DNA of 64,000 bases from Phialocephala subalpina. Taxonomy: Eukaryota > Ascomycota > Leotiomycetes > Helotiales > Mollisiaceae. Below, in pieces: positions 22,852-34,122 of the stretch (within the stretch, counting starts at the first letter, position 1; each line of letters starts with the position of its first letter). The translations under genes and the position numbers were made by a program. The stretch covers positions 2,279,025-2,343,024 of the forward strand of contig FJOG01000004.1 in assembly GCA_900073065.1 (NCBI GenBank), written 5' to 3'. The notes below the pieces were generated by a model that was given only the letters and a program-made list of their open reading frames with translations, searched no databases and was not told where the DNA came from.

Positions 22852-22965
22852 TACGAAGGGCCGATCAAAAAGTATTAAGTTAAGCCATTTTCCTCTCTCA
22901 AATACTTGATTTTTGGCAGGGAAAATCACGTGCGAGGCTTAATACTTTTTAATCGGCCCTTCGTA
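22852..22965. mobile_element. Short TA-flanked foldback MITE (114 bp)
   Basis: The left arm begins TACGAAGGGCCGATCAAAAA and continues GTATTAAG. The right arm is its inverted copy ending at 22965, with one C/T mismatch in the first 28 bases. TA at both edges again suggests a Tc1/mariner-type target site. The terminal core (GGCCGA...AAAGTATTA) resembles that of the element at 20861-21169, so the two may be related families. It ends 154 bp before the CYP53 start codon and carries an internal TCACGTGC site. Confidence 0.82.
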
Positions 22966-23119
22966 CAGACTGAAAACTATAAGTCAACCTCAATTCTCTG
23001 TCATTTTCGATCTTTCCTCCGACCAAATACTCATGATACTTGACTTATCCATTTTTGTTCGAGTCTCTTCGCTTTTCGGCAATTGAAGACCCTGCATATT
23101 GACGATCTTCGGCTCCAGA

Positions 23120-24687
23120 ATGGCGGTCACTGATTTTATCCTCACGCCTTGGGCATTGCCCGTCGCTTTCGTGCTCTTCTACCTAGTCCCATACCTTACC
23201 TCGAATACAGAGCTGCGAAGCATTCCAGGTCCATTTGCTGCGAAATTCTCGAATCTATGGCTCTTACTGCAGGCGCGTCAGGGAAAGAGATATTTGAGTG
23301 TCGACGCGGCTCACAAGAAGTATGGAAAGCTCGTCAGGATCCAACCGGACCATGTTAGCGTGGCAGACGAGTCTGCTATCCAGGAGATCTATGGCCATGG
23401 AAATGGGTTCTTAAAGTCGTAAGTCTGCCAAACTCTCCGCAGCTTCGTAGCTAATTTCCTCGCAGCGAGTTCTACGATGCCTTTGTCTCCATTCAACGCG
23501 GTCTCTTCAATACCAGAGACAGAGCAGAACATACACGAAAGCGAAAGACGGTCTCGCACACCTTCTCCCCCAAAAGTATTGGTCAATTCGAAGTCTACAT
23601 GCACCAGAACCTCGAGCTCTTTGTGAAGCAATGGGATACAATGTCCAACAATGCTCACGGCCAATTCGCCAAGCTCGACTGCCTACATTGGTTTAACTAC
23701 CTCGCCTTCGACATGATTGGAGATCTTGCATTTGGGCAACCATTTGGCATGCTAGAGAAGGGAAAGGACATCACAGAAATCAAAAAGTCACCCGATGCAC
23801 CAGTCACATACGCACCAGCCGTGGAGGTTCTAAATAGACGAGGTGAAGTCTCTGGTACTCTTGGTTGTCTGCCTCAGCTCAAGCCCTACGCCAAATACCT
23901 CCCGGATCCATTCTTCTCCCAAGGTGTGGCTGCCGTTGAGAACTTGGCTGGTATTGCCGTTGCACGCGTGAGCCAAAGATTGGAAGGCAAACAAGACGTT
24001 GACCGTGTGGATCTCCTAGCCCGACTCATGGAAGGTAAAGACGAGAAAGGAGAGAAGCTCGGTCGCGCAGAACTTACAGCCGAAGCCCTGACCCAACTCA
24101 TCGCCGGCTCAGACACAACATCTAATACCTCATGTGCAATCCTATACTGGGTAACCAAGACACCAGGCGTCTTGCAGAAGCTGCAAAAGGAACTCGATGA
24201 GGCAATTCCAGAGGGCATTGATGTCCCCAGTTTCGAAATGGTCAGAGATTTGAAATACATGCAAAAAGTCATCAACGAAACCCTGCGCATCCACTCCACC
24301 TCCGCCCTCGGTCTTCCCCGCGTCGTACCCCCAGGAGCAGGAATCGAGCTCTTCGGCCACCATTTCCCTCCCTACACCGTCCTCTCTGTCCCTTCATATA
24401 CCATCCACCATTCCAAAGAGATCTGGGGCAGCAATGCTGATGAATTCGTACCTGATCGATGGGATAATTTGACAGAGAAGCAGAAGAATGGATTCATTCC
24501 TTTTAGTTATGGACCGAGATCTTGTGTGGGGAGAAATGTGGCGGAGATGGAGTTGGCGTTGATTGTGGCCACGACTTTTAGGAGATATCAGTTTGATCTG
24601 TATCAGGATAAGTTGGAGACGAGGGAGGGGTTCTTGAGGAAGCCGTTGGAGTGTTTGGTGGGGATTAAGAAAAGGAGCAATATCTAG
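23120..24687 (+). CDS. CYP53-family cytochrome P450, probable benzoate 4-hydroxylase
   Basis: Two exons (23120-23418 and 23466-24687) across a 47-bp intron give 506 residues, the normal P450 length. There is an N-terminal membrane anchor (WALPVAFVLFYLVPYL) for the ER, then a proline-rich turn (SIPGPFAA). HKKYGKLVRIQPDHVSVAD and GHGNGFLKSEFYDAFVSI with the following FNTRDRAEHTRKRK are highly characteristic of the CYP53 (benzoate para-hydroxylase, bphA) family. The I-helix AGSDTTSN is near residue 313, ExxR is NETLR near 370, and the heme-binding loop FSYGPRSCVGRNVAE has its Cys near 452. CYP53 enzymes 4-hydroxylate benzoate and feed the beta-ketoadipate pathway, and they also detoxify plant phenolics. 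The last part of the gene is duplicated downstream (see the tandem repeat), but this copy is complete. A MITE lies in its promoter. Confidence 0.94.
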
Positions 24688-24966
24688 GTTGGATGGGAAA
24701 CATTGGAGGATTGGAGATTTGACAGAGAAGCAGAAGAATGGATTCATTCCTTTTAGTTATGGACCGAGATCTTGTGTGGGGAGAAATGTGGCGGAGATGG
24801 AGTTGGCGTTGATTGTGGCCACGACTTTTAGGAGATATCAGTTTGATCTGTATCAGGATAAGTTGGAGACGAGGGAGGGGTTCTTGAGGAAGCCGTTGGA
24901 GTGTTTGGTGGGGATTAAGAAAAGGAGCAATATCTAGGTTGGATGGGAAACATTGGAGGATTGGAG
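24467..24966 (+). repeat. Perfect 250-bp tandem duplication of the P450 3' end
   Basis: Bases 24467-24716 and 24717-24966 are identical as far as I can read. The unit contains the last 73 codons of the P450, including the heme-binding loop, plus 29 bp after the stop. The second unit therefore reads out a headless P450 C-terminal fragment to a stop at 24937. Full identity means a very recent event, or an assembly artefact. The intact gene lies upstream of the junction. Confidence 0.95.
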
Positions 24967-25227
24967 AGTTGAATTGAGATTGTACAATGTCCCAATCGAC
25001 TCGGGACATTCTTTGCAAGTGCAAGTTCTCCCTCACTTTTGATTTTCTATAGCAGCGTAGTGGTGGCTGATCTGTAGCGCGTTACACAACAACTTCATAT
25101 TTTGCTGCTTGAAACGGACGAGGTCGTCGAGTGCATTAATTTTTAGACAGCTGCCGATCTCTGAGTCACAGTTGCTGGAGGTTTCTTTGCACGTGCTAGC
25201 GCGCCCGCCTCGCGTTTCTTCACTTTC

Positions 25228-27895
25228 TTGAGCTTCGTCATCGACTTCATTCCTCGTTCTCTGGCCTCAATGAACGACCACTTTCGGGGTATTCACATTG
25301 GCCATTGGCAAGCTCACGATAGCAACACAACAATCTTAGAAGCAACAGTCTTCGAAACTGCGCGTCGCAATGGGCGCCTGCCATCAAGTTTTTGTGATTG
25401 TCAAGATTTGAAGCAGGTACCGCAGTCTTGGTGTCGTTCGCCTTCAGGAGGCCAACGGTAAAGATGTAGGTCGATCATAACCCTTTCCAAGAATTTGGCG
25501 TTCTCAATGTCCCAAATATCATGGGACATTCTCGAGCAGGGTTTTCATGCTTTAGTAGAGCTTGGCTAATGGAATGGATTGACAGGTTTTGGCCATCTGC
25601 TTGGCTATACTTTAAGTCTTTTAGGCACCTGCCAATCGTCTCGCTCTTGAACACGAACTTCGGTGGGCTGCGGCATTGCAGAATGAGGATTGGAAATTGG
25701 GTGGGGATTGGAATTCGGGTAAGTCGCATTTTGACGTGTGGATGCCCCACAACTCCTAGGACAACCAGATCTAGTCCACCATTTTCCATAGGACCATAAC
25801 AGATAAATTGATGCTGACATCCAGCAATCAGACAATCCGCGACATTTCCCATTCCCATTCATGCACACGTGCTTGGTCACCGGACTTTATTACGAAATGA
25901 GAAGGGCTTGGTCGGACTATTCACTCCAGACATGGGGACAGACGCCCTGGAGTGCTTCTCCCAAATATGTTTGGAATTACTTCGGAATCACGGTACTCGA
26001 TATCACAGAATTATCCGATGTTCGACACTGCTTTGTCTTCACCGATGATAAGTCACTTAGACCAGATCCAGGTCATGCCGGAGTCGCCAGTCCTGCTGGG
26101 ACATCGAGCTTGGTTCATGAATCACCTGTCACGGACCATAATTTGCACAACCCTGGAAAGGGTTCAGACTCCGATGTCAAGGTCTTAGAGGAAGAAATGG
26201 TCTTCGAAGATGTGAAATTGGAAGGCCCAGAAGGACTCGACCGAGACGGACCTTGCTCTGACGAAGATCCCAAAGACCTACCGTGCATGATTCCACTATC
26301 TGATATTCGATATTTCAAGGTCGTCCATTCCGCGCATCCTGAAATTGATGGAAGGCTCGCTGAAGCTGCCACGAGGATTGCTAAAAAGCTCGATGAATAT
26401 GGCTTCATTGACGCTGCCACGCTAGACTCTACATGACCTGGTGCTTGGAAGAATGGACACCGTCAATCTGAGGTTTGAGTCCCAACGTCTAGTCTTCCAA
26501 AGTCCCTGACACTTCGGGACAATTCATTGAACAAAGTCATCGAGGAAGCACAACTCCCAACAATTCTGGAAAGTGTTCAAGATCTGCCTGACTTCTGGCC
26601 AGCCCTGAAAGCCAAGGCGCTCTCAATGCCAAGCATTGCCACAGGCTCACTCACGGCTAGCTAGTTACTATATACTGCTCTCAGGGATGAAGCGGTTGTC
26701 GACCTCGGTCCTTTAAATCTCTCTGAAGAGCAGGTCTCTCAGATCCTTGGTTGTGATGGATCGACAAACCAGTGGATAAGGACCCTGATCTTGTCGGGTA
26801 ATCAGAATGTACAGTATCTGTTGTTACGAAAAATTGTGCACCGTCATAAGTCCCTCGCCCACCTGTATTTGCTAGATACTCCTCAAATCTCGGTAGAAGG
26901 CAAAGTCAAGTTGATGAAAGCAAAGGGGGTCGAGATCATCGATACCGAACTTTTAGTTGGCACGTTCCTTCCAACTCCAGACAGGATATCAAGCCGGGTT
27001 TCCACCAAAATCTTTTCCCTCGAATTATTCTAGCCCTATTGTCAGCCAAATTGCGTTCTTAATTTGCGGGGAAGGGTCTAACGAGTTGCACCGCTTACCT
27101 TGTCGCGGTGTCGACTTTTCAACACTTCAAACTTCTCCTAAGTATTTCGAAAGTTGGGAGTCTCACGAGTCCGATGAGTCTGAAGAATCAGATACATTGA
27201 GGCAATCCACCACAACACTACCCCTGGACTCCCTCAATTAAAGCAAAGTGCAGGTGATGGCCGGCCTTGGAGACTATGTCGACTGGGTTGCGCGTCGGTC
27301 TATCTGGAGGGTCGTCAACGGGTAACAGCGCTATCGTGGGCGGCAATTAGCCCTTACCTTCTCGACTGCCGACGTCTACGAAGGGATCCAGTACAAAGCG
27401 TCTGCTATCTCCGCAGATCTCTATCGAAGCGATCGACAAGTCGAACCGGGAGCTCTCAACGATTGGAGTTGTCACACATTGGATTGTCAATACCATCCAC
27501 AGGACATCCGAATGGGAGAGTGGACTTTCGTGTTGGTGTACGAAAAACGAGAAGGCGAAGGAAACTACAGAACAACCGAACGTCCCATCTTTAGATACGC
27601 ATTCGTCAGTCTTGATTCTACGAACAAATGCGTGCCCCCTACAAGAGAATTCTCAAACATTGTTGTGATTGGTATCAACGAATACCTCGAGCGAATCTTC
27701 CCAAGCGACAACATGATACGGGCGAGGGGCTTTTTACTCGCCAAGTGGAAACAATGTACGCATCTATACAAAGACCGTCTAGAGCTAGACGTTAAGCAAA
27801 GCTCGAGGGCGGAGATCGAATCTTGGCTTCTGTCGAATGACTTCACTAACGAGCAGAGGATGAGATATAAAGGGCTGCCAATGGGTGAAGAATAG
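25228..27895 (+). pseudogene. Decayed uncharacterised fungal gene, leucine-rich middle part
   Basis: Collinear protein fragments in different frames form one broken gene. They are: FRGIHIGHWQAHDSN with TILEATVFETARRNGRLP (25270-25385); an open stretch with WSDYSLQTWGQTPW and ITELSDVRHCFVFTDD (25861-26436); a long frame from about 26500 (TLRDNSLNKVIEEAQLPTIL) that hits an in-frame TAG at about 26662 and resumes LLYTALRDEAVVDLGPLNLS; leucine-rich ILSGNQNVQYLLLRKIVHRH; a frameshift near 26960 into TGYQAGFPPKSFPSNYSSP; and a last open segment from about 27370 to 27895 (GEWTFVLVYEKREGEG, YAFVSLD). I recognise the general layout as a recurring fungal family of unknown function, but I cannot name a domain. 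Unusual splicing could rescue part of it, but not all the breaks. Confidence 0.6.
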
Positions 27896-28019
27896 AATGT
27901 AGGCACTGACCTTAGTTCAAGACCTCAGTCATCAATGCAATGCTCTCGTAGGATATCTCGTTCCAAATTCGTACAAACGTGCTCTTTCAAACACATTCAA
28001 TTTTTAACAAATCCCTGGC

Positions 28020-29077
28020 TCATGGTTCCGTTACAGTAATCTTCCCCGTCGCATCATAAAAGATCTCCCGCACCTTCACACACCTCAAATGATTCTTCCC
28101 ACTCAAACTCGTATCATGATGAAACAACCACCACCTCCCCTCATGCTCCACAATACTATGATGCGTCGTCCACCCCTCCACCGGCTCCAGAATCCTACCA
28201 CCATACGTAAACGGTCCTAATGGACTATCTCCAATCGCATAACACAGATAATGCGTATCTCCAGTTGAGTAGCTGAAGTAGTATTTGCCGTTGTATTTAT
28301 GCATCCATGCAGCTTCGAAGAATCTCCTGTCATGGTCTGATGAGTCTAGTGGCTTGCCGGCTTCGTCGAGAAGGGCGAGGTCTTGGATGGGTGAGGTGAA
28401 TGAGAGCATGTCTGAGGAGAGCTTGGCAACGCGGGGGGGGAGGCGGGTCCGGATTGGGCTTCCATGTTGGAGTAGGCTTCTTTATCGAATTTTCCGGATG
28501 TCCAACATTGTACTGTTCATTTTGTCAGTTCCGGTCTTGCACACTCAAACATCTCCACTTGACATTCCCGAGCCAGACAACGAGGAGGGAGAAACTCACA
28601 CTGCCCACCCCAAATCCCACCAAAATACAAATACGCCTCCCCATCCTCATCCACAAAACTCGCCGGATCAATACTATAACTCCCCTCAATCGGCTCTTTC
28701 TCCGGCGTGAAAGGTCCCTCCGGCTTATCCCCCACCGCAACCCCAATCCTAAACACACCCTCCTTATCCCTCGCCGGGAAAAATAGATAAAACTTCCCAT
28801 TCTTCTCCGCAGCATCAGGAGCCCACAACTGTTTTGAAGCCCAAGGGATTTGTTCTAGAGATAAGACGACGCCGTGATCGGTCACGGGACTACCGACGCT
28901 GTCCATGGATAGGACGTGGTAGTCGGCCATGGCGTATTGGTCGCCGTTGTCGTTGTCTTGGATGGGGGTGGGGATGTCATGAGAGGGGTAGACGTAGATT
29001 CTGCCATTGAAGACGTGGGCGGAGGGGTCGGCTGTGAAGATTTCTTTTACGAGGGGTTGGAGGGATGTGGAGGCCAT
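28020..29077 (-). CDS. GH43 family glycoside hydrolase (beta-xylosidase/arabinofuranosidase type), frame broken in a C run
   Basis: Exon 1 (29077-28600) and exon 2 (28512-28020) join across an 87-bp intron to restore WGGQLQCWTSGKFDKEAY. The five-bladed beta-propeller family signatures are present: FTADPSAHVFNGRIYVYPSH with catalytic base Asp17, WAPDAAEKNGKFYLFFPARD, YSIDPASFVDEDGEAYLYFG with the second Asp, and FEAAWMHKYNGKYYFSYS with the general acid Glu. There is no signal peptide, so the enzyme would be intracellular and act on imported xylo- or arabino-oligosaccharides. In exon 2 a run of eight G on the plus strand (28433-28440) puts SGPASPP out of frame with the following RVAKLSSDMLSFTSP. 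Nine or six bases would restore it. Either the gene is disrupted or the run is miscounted. Everything else is intact. Confidence 0.85.
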
Positions 29078-31471
29078 TTTGGCGGTTGTTTGGTGATGCT
29101 CGTGATTGACTTGGATGAGCAGAAGTTTTAAATTGAAGTGAGATGAGATGATGTGAAGCTCTTATGTAGGCTCGAGAAGATCGTCTTTACCCAGATTAGC
29201 CATCGTAAAGGTTAGTTGCTTGGTATGGTGGGATGTTGGAGGTTAGATGTTGATGATGTTGTGGATTAGGGGGGTTTATCCGATGGTGAATTCAGCCTGA
29301 ATGATTGTTCCGCGATCCGGGAGAACGGATCCGACTACAATCATGATCTTGCTTCATCAAGCTTAGACTCGGGAATTGTATTAAGCCTCAATGCGTTGGA
29401 GATGGTTCACAAGTGGTCAGGGAGAAGATGATGTGTTTGTTGTGCCTCATGCAGAGACCATGTCTCAAAGCTGCATCTCGGTAAAGCCCCTTGAGCTCGC
29501 GGGTTATTAAGCGCTTCATGATCACGATTCTAAAGATCATTCCAAGACATCTCAACGTCTGTTCTTGCTTTCTACATTTGAAGTCCATTTTTTTCTCTGG
29601 GCCGTGGTGGAACATAGCCCCCTCTAGCCAAGAGGACCTGATTGGTAGGAATGCACGTGACCGCAGCGGGTCGCGAACGTTCTTCCGTGATTCATATCTC
29701 CTACACAATCGCACGCAGGTCTGCATGACTATAAGAGGATATTTCTTGACCCGAGAGACTTTCACTTCCAATAAACGATACCGGTGCCCAAAAACTTTAA
29801 CTTCTTGGCATTGCAATCATTTTAGGTCTCGAGGACAAACAGGTCCTGAAAACCTCAACCTCTCAATTAACCAACCAATTAGAAAGAATAAGCACGCTGT
29901 TATTACCATCACGATCACAATCAACATCGGAAAAGAGGGTTGACGTACTTTCACGATGCCGCTAAACAACTCGTTCAGGAATTGATACACGAAGGGAAGG
30001 TTGCTGAAGTCGGAAGAATGCCAGAGTCCTGGGGCGAAGAAGTCGACCGAGAGATTGACGGCAATGCCTATTGTATCATACTATGGAGAAGAAAGTACCA
30101 CGTGGATATTAAGATACTTCCCAAAATATGAAAGCCCGAAGAAAGAAGTTTTAATATGGTGAGAGGCCCGTAGGCGTGGACCTCGGTTATAGGGATTATA
30201 GATGTTCGTAGAGCTCGACGGAGTGCAGTGCACTGGTAGGAAAAACGCAATCTGCGATGCTAGAACAATGATTGACAGGATCGTGGTAATTGGTTCGCTC
30301 GNNNNNNNNNNNNNNNNNNNNNNNNNNNNNNNNNNNNNNNNNNNNNNNNNNNNNNNNNNNNNNNNNNNNNNNNNNNNNNNNNNNNNNNNNNNNNNNNNNN
30401 NNNNNNNNNNNNNNNNNNNNNNNNNNNNNNNNNNNNNNNNNNNNNNNNNNNNNNNNNNNNNNNNNNNNNNNNNNNNNNNNNNNNNNNNNNNNNNNNNNNN
30501 NNNNNNNNNNNNNNNNNNNNNNNNNNNNNNNNNNNNNNNNNNNNNNNNNNNNNNNNNNNNNNNNNNNNNNNNNNNNNNNNNNNNNNNNNNNNNNNNNNNN
30601 NNNNNNNNNNNNNNNNNNNNNNNNNNNNNNNNNNNNNNNNNNNNNNNNNNNNNNNNNNNNNNNNNNNNNNNNNNNNNNNNNNNNNNNNNNNNNNNNNNNN
30701 NNNNNNNNNNNNNNNNNNNNNNNNNNNNNNNNNNNNNNNNNNNNNNNNNNNNNNNNNNNNNNNNNNNNNNNNNNNNNNNNNNNNNNNNNNNNNNNNNNNN
30801 NNNNNNNNNNNNNNNNNNNNNNNNNNNNNNNNNNNNNNNNNNNNNNNNNNNNNNNNNNNNNNNNNNNNNNNNNNNNNNNNNNNNNNNNNNNNNNNNNNNN
30901 NNNNNNNNNNNNNNNNNNNNNNNNNNNNNNNNNNNNNNNNNNNNNNNNNNNNGACAGCTCGGAATGATTTTAAGCCCGAATTTGAGCATTGTTAATTGGA
31001 GTACGTCCTTGTTCGTACTTGAAGATATTGACTCTTGATGGCCTTGCTGAAGAACTGTTCACAGAATTACTAAATAATACAAAATGTCCTGTTTCAACTT
31101 TGGAAGGGGTAGAACTGTGTTCGCTTTCCGTGATCTCTCACTTGAGCAGGAGCGACTTCAAGCCGACTTGAAGGTCAAGAAGAAAGAACTTTCAGATAAA
31201 GCATTGATATATCTCCTGCTTCTGGGATATAGAACACAAGAATTTAATCTCAAATTTGTTCAATAGAAAAGTTGGACTTGAATATTTTTGTGTAAGTGAT
31301 GGAGAGCTTTGTAGCCCCACTTTCGCTTTTCCACCCAATCGCTCCTTCCCCAGCTTCTGTCGAAGGCGCCTTCCTCTTTTTGGACACCCTAAATCCCGCC
31401 CCGCCAAACGTCACATCTGTCTCTCCGCCGCGGCCGCATCTCCTCTTTCAAACCACAACACCATCACGACA
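29078..31471. other. Spacer with assembly gap, no supported gene
   Basis: This is the upstream region of the GH43 gene, a 651-base gap, and the upstream region of the conserved gene at 31472. Short open frames on both strands flank the gap, such as 29940-30131. None shows family features, and any gene spanning the gap cannot be judged. Confidence 0.5.
30302..30952. other. Assembly gap (651 N)
   Basis: This is a continuous run of undetermined bases. Open frames reported through it are meaningless. The flanks give no sign of a known gene on either side. Confidence 0.99.
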
Positions 31472-32260
31472 ATGCCCTCCCTCACACTCGACACGAGCAC
31501 ATCTCCCAACTCTACTTCAGACGGCAGAACCCAGAGCCAAAACCCCTCATCCTCGCGCTCAGCATCCCCAGTCCAGGCTCCTCCCTACTCGCCCATAACA
31601 CCGACTCTCAGCAATGCGCGCCCAGTCTTCACTCACAAGTCACAACCTCCTACTGTCGCAATACCCCCACCTCCTCCGATAGAGATTGACTTCAACACAA
31701 ATCCAGATGTTTTGGCACTCAAGGCTACGATGAGCATTCTGCAGCAGCAGAAGAGGACCGCGGAACGGGATATCAAGGCACTGTCTGATACGAAGGAGAG
31801 GGCGTTGAGGGATCCGGATGCGTTCACCACGGCGCTAAAGGAAGGGCGGATAGGCGTGAGGGGCGATGAGTTGCTGAATCCTACTGGAGTGGACAGCGAT
31901 GAAGACGAGGAGATGGAGGATGCTGAAGGGATTGCGAGTGCGGAAGAGGGAAAACAGGTAGTGGCGAGGGTCAAAGATGGAGAAAAGTGGAATCCATTAC
32001 CTACGTCGCAGAATGTGGTCAGGATGCCGCCTGTCAACTGGGAGCAATACGGAGTTGTTGGAGATGCGCTGGACAAGATGCATCGGGATCAAGTTGCGAG
32101 ACCTCCACAAGGTGTCCCGCAGAAGATGGGACCTGATGGACAGTTTCGTGCTGGACCATCTGAGACGCAGAGGAAAGAGTATCCAGGTGTGGCGGCCCCA
32201 TACAATCCATTAAAAGACAAGATTGAGAAGGTGAATTCTAAGAAGGGTGGCAAGAGGTAA
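31472..32260 (+). CDS. Conserved fungal protein of unknown function
   Basis: This is a single exon of 262 residues. The N-terminal third is low complexity and Ser/Pro-rich, and includes the proline run AIPPPPPIEIDF. A conserved central block follows: NPDVLALKATMSILQQQKRT then a predicted coiled coil with DIKALSDTKERALRDP. An acidic stretch (DSDEDEEMEDAE) comes next, then NVVRMPPVNWEQYGVVGDAL and a basic C terminus. The NPDVLALK...NVVRxPPxNW arrangement recurs in filamentous fungi as far as I recall, but I know no function. There is no signal peptide or membrane segment, and a nuclear role is plausible from the acidic and basic blocks only. The start was taken at the first ATG after a typical CCATCACGACA leader. 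The frame is open further upstream. Confidence 0.8.
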   Translation: MPSLTLDTSTSPNSTSDGRTQSQNPSSSRSASPVQAPPYSPITPTLSNARPVFTHKSQPPTVAIPPPPPIEIDFNTNPDVLALKATMSILQQQKRTAERDIKALSDTKERALRDPDAFTTALKEGRIGVRGDELLNPTGVDSDEDEEMEDAEGIASAEEGKQVVARVKDGEKWNPLPTSQNVVRMPPVNWEQYGVVGDALDKMHRDQVARPPQGVPQKMGPDGQFRAGPSETQRKEYPGVAAPYNPLKDKIEKVNSKKGGKR

Positions 32261-33212
32261 TTCATGCAGGATACTGCTTGTTGTTTGGGGACAGTTGTCA
32301 ATTATGTGGTATTTCTTCACTCGATGAGTTTTTGGCGTTCGGTGCGCTGAGAAGGATCTACGGCCTCATGATTCACGGAATTATGAGTAAGCATATCATG
32401 GTGTTTGGACATGGTCCCGGAGGCTTTTCGTCTCGGTACACGGAGTTTGGATGGGATAGATATCGGCGCACGGGAGAAGATCGTATGTGGCGCAGCTCTG
32501 CCGTTTAACCCAGCTTGCAAAAGTTCTACGCAGAAAACAAGTTTTTCCTCAGATGCCAATTGTCTTCTGCGAAGAGGACTACTGAAAGTGCCTTGCTTCC
32601 AGCGAAGTTTGAACTTCATTCTTCACACTCTGGATATTGATCATCGTCACTGCCCTGAGTGTTTACCACAGAAGTTTTTTTTTGTTCTCTTCCGTTTTGC
32701 TTCCCGTTCGATCTCGATATTTCCTGTCAATTGAAAAATCATTGAATTCTCTTTTATGTTATTTCGCACCCTCGAAGGTAGCTCAAGTCCTTCTCATTTA
32801 GAAAGAGAGTGCTAGCACGTAGCCTCAAGTAGTACCTCAAAGCTACAGCCGTGCAGAAATACTGGTCAGTCTTACCCAATCAACGGAGCTTGAACACTGT
32901 TTCCGACGAAGACTCTGTAACTGGTCACTCGACTGCAGGAACCCCGCGATGCTCCACGATCATGCATATGCCCCACAGGCTGCAGAGATAACGATCACGG
33001 GTTAACCGTTCCGTTTCCCGTCGCAGAACTTCGAATACACCATCAATTGTCTTCTTTACGTGTTACTGTATTACCAACGTGGATATTTGAGGTAGATCAT
33101 CGGGGCTCCCAGTGGCTCGAAATTCATAGATTGTTTCAACGCCTTACAACCTTAGTCAGTACACGAACCTCGGTCTTGGATTTTTGGGACAGTAGAGAAA
33201 CGCTTGGTTGAG
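32261..33212. other. Spacer, nothing recognised
   Basis: This is 3' flank of the conserved gene and promoter region of the methyltransferase gene. Only short open frames without family features are seen. Confidence 0.45.
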
Positions 33213-34122
33213 ATGGCACTCCTGTCGGATCTGGCAAAATGGGACCCATATGCTGCTTGGCGCTATGAAAAAGACCTCCCAGCCGACAGAACCAACTTTA
33301 AGCCTGCGTGGAAGCTGCTTGAGTCGTACAGCAAGATTCCAGCCGACGAGATCGATGATCATGTTACGGCCATTGTGAGTTACACTACTCACATATTCTC
33401 TTCACCTCTTCTTCCTGCCTTTCGAAGACAGATGGATAACCAGTTCTCAGCGCAATAAAGCATATGAAGTCTTTCACTACCCTTGCCTCGGCCGTTGGCG
33501 CTTCTTCGACCTTTGGATCACCAAGGCACCAGAATACCTCTCACTGATCGCACGTCTCCAAGCAGGCGAGACACTACTCGACGTAGGCTGCTGCTTTGGG
33601 CATGCCTTACGCCAACTCGTGGCCGATGGTGTACCATCCAGAAATCTTACTGGCACTGACCTTCATCCCGAGTTCATTGAGCTTGGCTATGAGTTGTTTC
33701 GTGACAAAGATATATTCAATGCCAACTTCTCGACTGGTGATATATCAAATATCGAGGACCATAATCTAGCTGCCTTGGATGGCAAATTCGACATCGTGCA
33801 CGCGTCCAGTTTCTTCCATCTTTTTACTTGGGATGATCAAGTTAAGGTCGGAGAACGGATTATCAAGTTTTTGAAGGAGGGACAGAAACAGGCGTTGGTG
33901 TTGGGGAGGCAGATTGGGACGAGGGAACCGTTGAGCCCAGAGGAGTATCGCAGGCACCCGGAGAAGAGATGTCTTCATGATTTGGAGTCGTGGCGGAAAT
34001 TGTGGGGTGAGGTTGGGGAGAAGACCGGGACGAAGTGGAAGGTGGATGGGGAGGCTTATGACTCGGAGTTTGATGATGGAGGGTTAGTGCTTTTGCGATT
34101 TGTTGTTTCAAGGGATGATTGA
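33213..34122 (+). CDS. SAM-dependent methyltransferase (Trt5/AusD-like fungal family)
   Basis: Two exons (33213-33374 and 33451-34122, intron GTGAGT...TTCTCAG) give 277 residues. The N terminus WDPYAAWRYEKDLPADR and the junction block AIRNKAYEVFHYPCLGRWRF are typical of the fungal methyltransferase family that includes meroterpenoid-pathway members. Motif I is TLLDVGCCFGHALRQL near residue 95, the acidic loop is LTGTDLHPEFIELGYELF, and FDIVHASSFFHLFTWDDQV is the later core strand. VLGRQIG follows. Members methylate small molecules in secondary metabolism or act outside clusters. No polyketide synthase, terpene cyclase or other cluster enzyme is adjacent here, so the substrate is unknown. It is probably cytosolic, as no targeting signal is visible. 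Confidence 0.92.

Noticed and set aside
24689..24937. 82-codon P450-like open frame after the P450 gene
   Set aside because: It is only the second unit of the perfect tandem duplication and has no N-terminal part, so it is not a gene of its own.
26460..26500. GGTTTGAGTCCC resembling a tRNA T-arm
   Set aside because: No acceptor stem, D-arm or anticodon arm can be drawn around it.
30081..31038. Long open frames across the run of N
   Set aside because: They are artefacts of undetermined bases.
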